Source of the DNA: an uncultured Prevotellaceae bacterium
GTDB taxonomy: Bacteria > Bacteroidota > Bacteroidia > Bacteroidales > Bacteroidaceae
Assembly (NCBI GenBank): GCA_946185805.1
Contig: CAMHKU010000024.1
Coordinates: 1-32,013, forward strand
Reading direction: 5' to 3'
Length of the DNA: 32,013 bases
The notes beneath the pieces were generated by a model, which saw only the letters and a program-made list of their open reading frames with translations, was not told the DNA's origin and did no database searches. The translations under genes were made by a program, and so were the position numbers. Shown piece by piece: positions 1 to 6,942 of this stretch; positions within the stretch are counted from its first letter, which is position 1; every line of letters begins with the position of its first letter.

Positions 1-85
1 GTTCTTGCACGTTCTTCAACGCTCGCTCTTGAGCATTTACTCAACCTTTATAACATTTCTCCAGCAAAACGGGATTTGTTTCTAC

Positions 86-206
86 GAGTTATTGAGTTAT
101 GAAGTTTTTGAGTTCTTGAGTCGTCTCTTCATGGAGCTTCTGGTTTTGAGTGCCGCTCTTCTCCGAGCCAACTCACAAACTCAAAAACTCACCAACTCAC
201 AGACTC
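86..206. repeat. Two opposed arrays of 8-bp GAGTT-type repeats downstream of rpsL
   Basis: Positions 86-125 carry five 8-bp units starting GAGTT, AAGTT or GAGTC. Positions 168-206 carry five units ending in AACTC or GACTC, which is the same motif on the other strand. The second array ends five bases from the rpsL stop codon. The two arrays face each other across about 42 bases, so rpsL mRNA could fold into a long imperfect stem here. The repeats are seen directly. A role in termination or mRNA stability is inferred. The rest of 1-210 shows no gene; the next str-operon gene would lie outside the window. Confidence 0.6.
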
Positions 207-210
207 GGCC

Positions 211-591
211 TTACTTCTTGGCCTTGGGACGCTTGGCACCGTACTTAGAACGGCGCTGTGTGCGATTGGCTACGCCGGCGGTATCGAGCGTACCGCGGAC
301 GATGTGATAGCGCACACCGGGGAGATCCTTCACACGACCGCCGCGCACCAGCACGATGCTGTGCTCCTGCAGGTTGTGTCCCTCTCCGGGAATGTACGAG
401 TTAACTTCCTTCTGATTTGTCAGACGAACACGGGCTACCTTACGCATAGCCGAATTAGGCTTCTTAGGTGTGGTTGTGTAGACACGCACGCAGACGCCAC
501 GACGCTGGGGACAATTGTCCAGCGCAGGCGACTTTGACTTGTCGACAATCACCCTTCTGCCTTTTCTTACCAATTGTGAAATTGTAGGCAT
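211..591 (-). CDS. rpsL: 30S ribosomal protein S12
   Basis: S12 sits at the decoding centre of the small ribosomal subunit and controls translational accuracy. The 126-aa product has normal family length and carries the universally conserved [10 protein letters not shown] loop and the [14 protein letters not shown] segment. The lysines at the classical streptomycin-resistance positions are unchanged, so the allele looks streptomycin-sensitive. Translation starts at the ATG whose complement ends at 591. The gene has its own TACCTTTG promoter element upstream, and a rho-independent terminator separates it from DUF3467. It therefore looks transcriptionally independent of the secretion locus. In other Bacteroidales it is followed by rpsG and fusA; these are not visible here. 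Confidence 0.99.
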   Translation of the reverse strand: MPTISQLVRKGRRVIVDKSKSPALDNCPQRRGVCVRVYTTTPKKPNSAMRKVARVRLTNQKEVNSYIPGEGHNLQEHSIVLVRGGRVKDLPGVRYHIVRGTLDTAGVANRTQRRSKYGAKRPKAKK

Positions 592-684
592 AATACTTTT
601 ACTTTTTAATTTATATATATATTATTTTGTTTATATTCAGCTATTTACGCAATGCGCCCTACACAGAAAGCGCAATTCGGGCTG

Positions 685-692
685 CAAAGGTA
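685..692 (-). promoter_or_regulatory. Bacteroidetes-type -7 element upstream of rpsL
   Basis: On the minus strand this reads TACCTTTG, a perfect match to the Bacteroidetes -7 consensus TAnnTTTG. I see no good -33 TTTG at normal spacing. Transcription would start near 679 and leave a leader of about 88 bases before rpsL. The rest of the 592-819 gap is AT-rich and shows no gene. Confidence 0.6.
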
Positions 693-819
693 CAACTATT
701 TTCTGATATTACCTAATATAAAAACAAAAAATCCCGCCCAAGAGAGCAGAATTTAAATATAAATAACTTAATTAACGGTAATTAACCTTACGGACGTATA
801 TTTCTTTAACACGCTACAG

Positions 820-844
820 AAAAAGGAGAGGCTCAAGCCTCTCC
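820..844 (-). terminator. Rho-independent terminator overlapping the DUF3467 stop codon
   Basis: On the minus strand an 8-bp stem GGAGAGGC / GCCTCTCC with loop TTGA is followed by a T tract (820-824). The TGA stop codon of the DUF3467 gene is in the loop. This is a textbook intrinsic terminator. It marks the downstream end of the transcript that carries the DUF3467 gene and probably the secretion genes before it. Confidence 0.88.
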
Positions 845-1150
845 CTTTGTGGGTCCGAAAGGAGCTATTGTACGCGGCTCCTGGTTGGGGATCTTAATCT
901 GTCCGAACTCCCGCTCGTAACGCATGATATTCTCCTGCAAAGCCCCAAGCAAGCGCTTGGCGTGTTCGGGCGCCAGAATGACACGACTCTTGACCTGAGC
1001 CTTGGGCACACCGGGGAGCACACGGGCAAAGTCGAGTACGAAGTCACTGGAGGAGTGGGTAATAATAGCGAAGTTAGCATACTCGCCCTGAGCAACATCA
1101 GGCGTCAGTTCAATTTGTAATCCTTGTTGTTGTTGTTCTTTTTCGTTCAT
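833..1150 (-). CDS. DUF3467 domain protein
   Basis: This 105-aa protein fits the DUF3467 family, a small Bacteroidetes family of unknown function. Its hallmark here is a core that opens LTPDVAQGEYANFAIITHSS and continues with a DFARVLPGVPKAQVKSRVILAP stretch, followed by a helix ending in a basic, acidic mixture. Family members usually sit just after rpoC and before rpsL in Bacteroidales. Here the gene starts only 22 bases after the stop of the RING/FHA membrane protein, so it is probably now the last cistron of the secretion operon. No promoter is visible in that gap. The family assignment is recognition by eye; the function is unknown. Confidence 0.85.
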   Translation of the reverse strand: MNEKEQQQQGLQIELTPDVAQGEYANFAIITHSSSDFVLDFARVLPGVPKAQVKSRVILAPEHAKRLLGALQENIMRYEREFGQIKIPNQEPRTIAPFGPTKGEA

Positions 1151-1172
1151 AATAAAAAAAATTGTTTAAATG

Positions 1173-3689
1173 TTACTTATCTTTTTCTATATACACAAAG
1201 TTGGTACGACCGATAGAGAATTGCCGACCATGATAGAGCTCGCAAGTCTCGTCCTCCTTCATCAAGCGGTTGTCTACGAACACCTCACCCTCCAGGACGT
1301 GCAGCATGACGACGTCGCCATCAAGATAGATTTCAGCATGTTGGGGCGCTACGACACCTTCGGTATCCCACGACAGCTGCAGGGAGCAGTCAATAGAGCG
1401 TCCCAATGTGACACGCATATGAGGATCGGAGCGGAACCACTTGTAAAGGGCTATATCCATATCCTTGACAGCGCCGGAGACATGGAGGAAGTAGCGGTCG
1501 GATCGCGGGGCATCGTGGGCTATACATAGAGACAGGCCCACCGAGAAGAGGATAAAGCTGACAAGTATCAGCACGCGGAAATCGACCTGCGTGGCAGCAA
1601 ACAGCGGTGGCCAGATATACATAGACAGGAAGCCGGTGATGACAGCCAGAAATACCAGCAGCTTACGCAGGCGAATACGCGTGCCAACGGTAGCAGAGAA
1701 GGCAATGATGTAAGCCATGATTGTCCAGGGCACCCAGTCGAACAACAGCGTATAGTCGGTAATACGAAGCAAGCCGGCCAGCAGTCTGGCAAAAAGGAAC
1801 AGCAGGAAACAGGCTATCGAGGCCATCATTGAGCGCATCAGGATTTGCTGCACGCGATGCTTCAGCGAGCGATGCCGAATAGTGAGATAGGCAAACCCGC
1901 TGGTGAGGAAGAAACCGATAGTCAGGCCGAACGACGGCAGCAGATTGACAAAGACGTTATAATGGTCCAACACCTCGGCACCTTCAGCCGACGAGCCGTC
2001 AACACCATAGATAAACAATATCAGGATACGGAAGAAAACGCCGGAATAGCGATGGGCAAAGGTGATGAAGACTACCCAGGCGACAATGGCAGTGACGATA
2101 GCCACGAGTACCCACTTCATATAGAAGGAGGCATTGCGGGGGTCGTACAGCTGGTGATGGTTGTAGTAATGTGAGCCGTCCTTGCAACGGTCGCTATATT
2201 CGGGACAGTGGTAGTCGTTGTCGTCCCAGCAATTCTTATGCATGGTATGTTCACACTTCACCACCACCTGGTCGCCAGGCTGGAAATCGCCTTTGCATAG
2301 GTAGCATTTCTTGGCAACGGCATGGCCCCCCACACTCATATTGCCACCGGTGTAGGTAATCACATATTTCTTGAGGAACAGGCGATAACGGATATAGGGT
2401 ATGACAAACTGGAACAGGAGCCAGACACCCAGCAAGATGATAAAGCCGAGAATGAGTCCCGCTGCCACGACATAGTAGATGGAGCGCCCGTTGACGATGA
2501 TAGGATCGTAGATGCTGCCGAGCCTGAAGCTGGCTGGTACGCTGGCAATCAGGCTGTCGGTGTCGGCCTGCTTGATATTAAACGTCACGGTTGACAGACT
2601 ACCGCGGTAAATTCTATAGTCTGGATTGGTCAGTATAAATTCATTGTCATCGGTCTTCATGCCAAGGCGGGCATACAAAATATCGCGGAGACTTATCCAG
2701 TGAAAGCCTTTGAGGCAGGTGCCGCGATTATAGCTGCAGAACACCTTCAACACATCATTGTCGATTTCGTTAGAATGCTTTTTAGAGTCGTTGACATCTA
2801 CGAAATAAGCCACCAGACGCTTGTCGGCTGCTGAACGAGGAGCCATAAGCTGCTGCTGCAGCATATAGTGATCGGCATCCATCGGGATATTGTTGTCGGA
2901 GTAGACTTTCCCGTCGGACATCACCAGCAGCACGCAGTGCTTGTCGCCATACCAGTGAGGTTGATTGCTAGCTATCTCATTCTTTTTCTTCAGAATAGCG
3001 CGATAGAGCATTTTTGTCGGCGAAGGCTGCGACACGAAATAGTTGTCCATCACGTATTTGGAAGCCAGCAACGTCTCTGACACGGAATCGCCCCTAAGGA
3101 AAGCCACAAAGAGATTTTCGTGAGAGAAAGCCGTCAAAGCCTCACCTACATAACGACGCTCACGGTCGACGATATCCTGTGGCAAAGTAAGATCAACGAG
3201 TACCAGCATTTTTATGCCGGCACTATCAATGGCGTCAGCCCCAACATTACGGACTCTCTTCAGCGACGGCTGGCTGGCACGGTTCAGAGGTATGCCGTCG
3301 GCCGTTTCGTGAACGCTAATCTTTACCTGCGAGGAGTCGCCAAGAAAGTAAGGGCCAATGTCACGCAGTATTTTCGTCCTGACGCTGAACTCTTTGTACC
3401 CCGGCATGAATTCCACGCCCGTCACCTTCATAGGCTCTACCTGCTCCTCGTCATCTTCGCCAAAGAAGTCGTCAATATTGTCGGCCGAAGGAAACAGCTC
3501 GTCGCAGCCCGACAGCGCTACGCTAAACAACAAGAGCGCCAGGCCGAAGCATAAACTATAAAGGACAGAGGATAAAGGCTGGCGGCAGCCATTTGGCCGG
3601 ATGTCTGCCGTATGTCTTCCCCTTTCTATGACGTGTAGCATATATTCCATACTCTCTAATATTTCGTTGACATTTATTCTATATTCCAT
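1173..3689 (-). CDS. Polytopic membrane protein with VWA-like, RING-H2-like and FHA domains (candidate E3)
   Basis: An 838-aa protein with an unusual layout. Residues 41-62 form a hydrophobic segment ending in a lipobox LSGC, with Asp after Cys62. Residues 155-345 resemble a von Willebrand A domain (VLVDLT near 163-168, VMSDG at 256-260). One membrane helix (404-430) leads to a cytosolic zinc cluster: C462, C465, C479, H481, H484, C487, C495, C502. This is the RING-H2 ligand order, with an unusual x6 gap between the last two. About six more helices follow (524-724). An FHA domain ends the protein (LGRS at 762-765, QHAE at 783-786). Topology places both RING and FHA in the cytosol. With E1, E2 and Ubl genes upstream, an E3 role is inferred. 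It may also replace subtype-iii membrane-complex proteins. Starts at residues 14 or 17 are also possible. Confidence 0.8.
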   Translation of the reverse strand: MEYRINVNEILESMEYMLHVIERGRHTADIRPNGCRQPLSSVLYSLCFGLALLLFSVALSGCDELFPSADNIDDFFGEDDEEQVEPMKVTGVEFMPGYKEFSVRTKILRDIGPYFLGDSSQVKISVHETADGIPLNRASQPSLKRVRNVGADAIDSAGIKMLVLVDLTLPQDIVDRERRYVGEALTAFSHENLFVAFLRGDSVSETLLASKYVMDNYFVSQPSPTKMLYRAILKKKNEIASNQPHWYGDKHCVLLVMSDGKVYSDNNIPMDADHYMLQQQLMAPRSAADKRLVAYFVDVNDSKKHSNEIDNDVLKVFCSYNRGTCLKGFHWISLRDILYARLGMKTDDNEFILTNPDYRIYRGSLSTVTFNIKQADTDSLIASVPASFRLGSIYDPIIVNGRSIYYVVAAGLILGFIILLGVWLLFQFVIPYIRYRLFLKKYVITYTGGNMSVGGHAVAKKCYLCKGDFQPGDQVVVKCEHTMHKNCWDDNDYHCPEYSDRCKDGSHYYNHHQLYDPRNASFYMKWVLVAIVTAIVAWVVFITFAHRYSGVFFRILILFIYGVDGSSAEGAEVLDHYNVFVNLLPSFGLTIGFFLTSGFAYLTIRHRSLKHRVQQILMRSMMASIACFLLFLFARLLAGLLRITDYTLLFDWVPWTIMAYIIAFSATVGTRIRLRKLLVFLAVITGFLSMYIWPPLFAATQVDFRVLILVSFILFSVGLSLCIAHDAPRSDRYFLHVSGAVKDMDIALYKWFRSDPHMRVTLGRSIDCSLQLSWDTEGVVAPQHAEIYLDGDVVMLHVLEGEVFVDNRLMKEDETCELYHGRQFSIGRTNFVYIEKDK

Positions 3690-3705
3690 TTCCTAAAGCG
3701 CAGCG

Positions 3706-4605
3706 CTATATCGTGGGATATTCAGTATTCATGCCGCTGTTCTTCAGCATATCGTTATACTGCTTCATCGACTTGCGCACCTTCTTGGCAGCTTGATACT
3801 TCTGCACCATCATATTGAAGAAGAGCAGCAACATTGCCACGGCGGCAAAACCTATGAGATAATCTTTCAGACGCACGAGCAGAGGCTTGTAAGCCAAGGC
3901 TTGTATCTTCTCCGAAACGGTCTTCAGCTCAATATAGTCGTCGTCGACAGCCGGCATACGCGGAGCGAGGGCCGGCACGAGGGCGACGGCGCCTTTCACC
4001 TTATCGTAACGGGCCTGCACATCGGCAAAGAGCAAGGCCTCGCGGGCCTGTAGCTTTGCCAGCAGGGGTGCCGATTTAGCCACGAGCGACAAGGGGAAAG
4101 CTTTTTTGTAAAGCTTCTTGTAAACAGTATCTTGGCAGGCGAGATATTGTTCGCCTTCGCTGAAGTCTCTCAGAGCCTGACACACCTGTTTACGCTTGTT
4201 AATAGAGTCGGCACAAGCCTGGCGCAGTTCGTCGAGACTTGCCATGACACTCATCAGCGTGTCGCTGGCAGCAATCTCATACTGCTGGGCTATCTGATAG
4301 GTGTCCCATCGCGTAAGTACCGACCGCAGCGATTGTTCTATACTTTGGATATGCTGCTCGTAAGAGTGGATGAGCTCAGGCGACACAGGCATGCGGGGGT
4401 CTACGTCTACCTGTACATTGGTAGCGTCGGTAATGCCCTGCAGCTCGGCAGCAAACTGGCTGAAGCGCAGCAGTATCTCTGACACCGCCACCACACTCTC
4501 TGCCGTCTCCTCAGTCGCAGGAGACGATGGCTGCTGAGCGACAGCCACTTTCCAGCTGCCGACGCTCAATATCATGATTACCAATGCTCTTACTATAGCG
4601 CTCAT
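3706..4605 (-). CDS. Exported protein with C-terminal membrane anchor, T6SS-associated
   Basis: The 299-aa product begins with a signal sequence or N-terminal anchor (residues about 5-23, ending VAVAQQ). A long, mostly helical periplasmic part follows. One strong membrane helix (about 251-268) and a basic cytosolic tail of about 30 residues close the protein. I do not recognise the family. It lies 13 bases after the preceding exported protein gene and 16 bases before the RING/FHA gene, so the three are surely one transcript. Its position and topology suit a linker of the inner-membrane complex, a job done in subtype-iii systems by TssN-TssR proteins. I cannot match it to a particular one. Confidence 0.75.
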   Translation of the reverse strand: MSAIVRALVIMILSVGSWKVAVAQQPSSPATEETAESVVAVSEILLRFSQFAAELQGITDATNVQVDVDPRMPVSPELIHSYEQHIQSIEQSLRSVLTRWDTYQIAQQYEIAASDTLMSVMASLDELRQACADSINKRKQVCQALRDFSEGEQYLACQDTVYKKLYKKAFPLSLVAKSAPLLAKLQAREALLFADVQARYDKVKGAVALVPALAPRMPAVDDDYIELKTVSEKIQALAYKPLLVRLKDYLIGFAAVAMLLLFFNMMVQKYQAAKKVRKSMKQYNDMLKNSGMNTEYPTI

Positions 4606-4618
4606 ATCTCTGTATATT

Positions 4619-5836
4619 TTACTTCTTGCCTACGTCGCAGGTTGTGTTGAAGTATCGCTCGGCGGCACGGAACAGTGTCACGGCCTCACGCTGCTCGGGG
4701 GTGACGCCGCGGCTGTTACCCAGCATGCGCGATGTCTTGTTGATCATGTCCATACAACGCTTCACGATATCATGACGCTCGGCGGCATCATTGCTTACCA
4801 TCCACCGCGACACCAGGTTATCTATCTGGCGGGCTTCCTCCAAAACTGTCTTCACTTCAAATTCCATCTCTGCCTGCCCCGCCCCATCGCGGAATAATGC
4901 CGGCTTAGACTCCTGCAGCATGCACTTGAGCCGCGCAATAGAGTCAACATAGAGATTATAGTCTTCACGAAACTGCTGGATATCAGGGCAGGGGGAGGTC
5001 TCACTGTTGTGCTCATACTGGCTCTGCAACAAGGCCTTCATATCAGTAAAGCCTTTCAGTGCCTCTTCTGTGGTTACGACACCACTGCCATAAGCCTTAT
5101 GCAGCGACTTATACGCCTTTACGACAGCAGCGCGTGCCTTGCCTGCAGCACTGATTTCCTCGTCAAGGCCAAAGCACGGATTACGCTGCAGATGCACCTG
5201 ATAAGTGGTATTAAGATCACGACGGAAAAACACGGAATAATTGTCTGGCTTGTTCAATCGCTTGCGGCCTTTCTTCTCCATCACCATGATATCGCGCAGG
5301 CTGACGGTGACAAAGTCGCGCTTGCCTACAATATCAAAGGTTTGCTCAATATAGTCGTTCACCATCTTATACTCCATGGGCGCGGGCTGCAGCCCATCGT
5401 ACTCCACCCAGCGCTTGAACACATACTTGCGGCGCGGCTTGGGTACCTGACGCCGGAAACCCTTGGTAATTTTAAACTTCGCCCCCTTCTCGGCCTCAAC
5501 CATATAGGGGAAGCGGTCTGGACGCAGACGGTGGCACCTGACAGCCATCTTGTAACGCGTATCTTCGCGGAACACAAAGAGGCTGCGATAGGAAATCAGG
5601 CTCACGGTGAGCTGATTCTGTCCCTCGTCGAACACAAACTTCACCATAAGATCCATATCACGGGAGTCGTCCATCAGAGCTATATGGTCGGTATAGGGCG
5701 CTCCCAGCGCTACAGCAATGCTCTTCACCGTCTGTGCAACGGGAAGCAACGTCTGAGCCATGCCCATCGTTGCCCAAAGGCAGCATGACAACAGCAACAG
5801 CAGCTTTTGTCGTATTATCATATCTATTTTCTTCAT
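4619..5836 (-). CDS. Exported periplasmic protein, T6SS-associated, family not recognised
   Basis: A 405-aa protein with a clear signal peptide (MIIRQKLLLLLSCCLWATMGM then AQ) and no later membrane helix, so probably periplasmic. The N-terminal third looks beta-rich and basic. The last 200 residues look helical. The reading frame is open to 5878, but that extension lies over a heptanucleotide repeat. I choose the ATG at 5836 because it puts a short basic region before the hydrophobic core. It sits in the tight gene string between the E2-like gene and two membrane protein genes and may be an outer part of the membrane complex. It could be a divergent subtype-iii TssP- or TssR-like protein; I cannot decide from sequence alone. 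Confidence 0.75.
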   Translation of the reverse strand: MKKIDMIIRQKLLLLLSCCLWATMGMAQTLLPVAQTVKSIAVALGAPYTDHIALMDDSRDMDLMVKFVFDEGQNQLTVSLISYRSLFVFREDTRYKMAVRCHRLRPDRFPYMVEAEKGAKFKITKGFRRQVPKPRRKYVFKRWVEYDGLQPAPMEYKMVNDYIEQTFDIVGKRDFVTVSLRDIMVMEKKGRKRLNKPDNYSVFFRRDLNTTYQVHLQRNPCFGLDEEISAAGKARAAVVKAYKSLHKAYGSGVVTTEEALKGFTDMKALLQSQYEHNSETSPCPDIQQFREDYNLYVDSIARLKCMLQESKPALFRDGAGQAEMEFEVKTVLEEARQIDNLVSRWMVSNDAAERHDIVKRCMDMINKTSRMLGNSRGVTPEQREAVTLFRAAERYFNTTCDVGKK

Positions 5837-5875
5837 TTCCCACTTCTCAATCATCGTTTCTCGTGCCCCATTTAT

Positions 5876-5910
5876 CACTTATCACTTCTCACTTTTCACT
5901 TCTCACTTAT
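5876..5910. repeat. Heptanucleotide tandem repeat over the 3' end of the E2 gene
   Basis: Five 7-bp units of the form CACTTNT (plus strand) run from 5876 to 5910. The last codons and the TGA stop of the E2-like gene are encoded inside the array, giving a C-terminus MISEK. A related and longer array lies before the E2 gene (6480-6556) and another before the PEGA gene (14413-14454). Because 7 is not a multiple of 3, copy-number change here would alter the E2 C-terminus. Confidence 0.8.
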
Positions 5911-6489
5911 CATTTGATCAAAGAACACCCAGCCATTAGGTTCTCCCTGACGCACCACCCAATCGGCCACCTTCAGGTCTTCAGGAAATGGTGGTTGCCG
6001 CCGAGCGTGGTAAAGGTCGTAACGCAGATAGGATGCCACCCGGTCTATACCCCAGGCCAAACTGGTGTAGGTGTCGGCCATATTGATACACACACGCCCA
6101 GCCATATCGCCAAAATAGCGGATATTGGGGTGCCAGGGATGGGCAATAGGCTTTCCGTTTTCGTCGCTGGTGAGAAACCGTAGCGACGGTGCACCGTCTA
6201 TGCACGGGTAATTAGGAGGCAGCTCGACCAGCATTCTGAAGCCGGTAGCAAACAGTGGCTCATTGTCTACCCCTACCACATTGAGGCGCTCCACATTGGT
6301 AACGCCGCAGATAGAGCGCAGATGATAGTCAACGAGATATGCCGTGGGCAGCCCCTCGCCATTCCGGCGGGCCACACTCCAGGTAAGGTCACGCCGATGT
6401 CCCAGCTGCTGCTGCAGCTGGCGCCACTCATTAAGCAACCGCCGGTTGCGTCCACTGAGCCGCTCAGGATGCCATTCCTCACTTCTCAC
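5896..6489 (-). CDS. E2-like ubiquitin-conjugating enzyme (UBC fold)
   Basis: A 197-aa protein with the hallmarks of an E2. It has a LPPNYP segment followed by a beta strand SLRFLTS (residues 90-108). The HPN tripeptide is at 120-122 and the presumed catalytic cysteine is C134 in GRVCIN. A tryptophan (W146) and a helix follow, as in eukaryotic E2s. Canonical E2s have about seven residues between HPN and Cys; here there are eleven. An E2 accepts a Ubl from E1 on its cysteine and passes it to a substrate amine, often with an E3. The start is a GTG at 6489 inside a 7-bp repeat. An in-frame TAA lies directly upstream, so no earlier start is possible. The Ubl gene lies 70 bases upstream and the candidate RING E3 three genes downstream. 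Confidence 0.87.
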   Translation of the reverse strand: MRSEEWHPERLSGRNRRLLNEWRQLQQQLGHRRDLTWSVARRNGEGLPTAYLVDYHLRSICGVTNVERLNVVGVDNEPLFATGFRMLVELPPNYPCIDGAPSLRFLTSDENGKPIAHPWHPNIRYFGDMAGRVCINMADTYTSLAWGIDRVASYLRYDLYHARRQPPFPEDLKVADWVVRQGEPNGWVFFDQMISEK

Positions 6490-6556
6490 TTATCACTTCC
6501 CACTTATCACTTATCACTTCTCGCTTCTCACTTCTCGCTTCTCACTTCTCACTTCC
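6480..6556. repeat. Eleven-unit heptanucleotide repeat between Ubl and E2 genes
   Basis: Eleven consecutive 7-bp units (CACTTCT, CACTTAT, CACTTCC, CGCTTCT) fill almost the whole gap between the Ubl stop and the E2 coding region. On the minus strand every unit carries a GTG, and one of these is the only credible E2 start. The array therefore forms the E2 translation-initiation region. Slippage here could tune E2 expression; that is inference. Confidence 0.85.
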
Positions 6557-6559
6557 CAT

Positions 6560-6877
6560 TTATCCCGGAAACGGGTCTGGCACAAGAAACAATTGGTCGC
6601 CATTATGGATGTTGTAGTCTGCCAGCCGCTGGTCTTCCTTGCCTATACGCGGACGCAGCACACGGAGTTCATGCACCTCAGGGTCTTCCTTGGCAAAGAA
6701 ATAGTCGAGTGGCGCTCCAGTATTATCGATTGAAGGAAAATCAAAAATCAGGCGACCATCACTGCCCACGGAGTGGCGCAGGTTAGTCATCAGCATACTT
6801 AACGGTGTTTCAGGATTGACAACCCTGAACTTTACAAGTTTGTTTTGGTATACAATATCTAAAAAGAAGTCTTCCAT
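6560..6877 (-). CDS. Ubiquitin-like beta-grasp protein with C-terminal glycine
   Basis: A 105-aa protein that fits a ubiquitin-like fold. A strand pair LDIVYQNKLVKFRVV is followed by a helix LSMLMTNLRHSVG, and near the end comes LADYNIHNGDQLFLVPD, the pattern seen in ubiquitin and YukD-type proteins just before the tail. The chain ends in DPFPG. The stop codon directly follows the terminal glycine, so the tail would be ready for adenylation by an E1 without proteolytic processing. The ATG at 6877 is preferred to an in-frame TTG at 6883. It lies between tssF and the E2-like gene in the same operon. Role as the conjugated modifier is inferred from its fold, its tail and its E1/E2 neighbours. 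Confidence 0.83.
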   Translation of the reverse strand: MEDFFLDIVYQNKLVKFRVVNPETPLSMLMTNLRHSVGSDGRLIFDFPSIDNTGAPLDYFFAKEDPEVHELRVLRPRIGKEDQRLADYNIHNGDQLFLVPDPFPG

Positions 6878-6942
6878 ACTCAAGAGTTACAATATATAAT
6901 GAAATTCAAATTAGTCTTACACCCCAAGCGCCTCGTGCCGGC

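Noticed and set aside
211..591. Streptomycin-resistant rpsL allele
   Set aside because: The lysines at the classical resistance positions are wild type.
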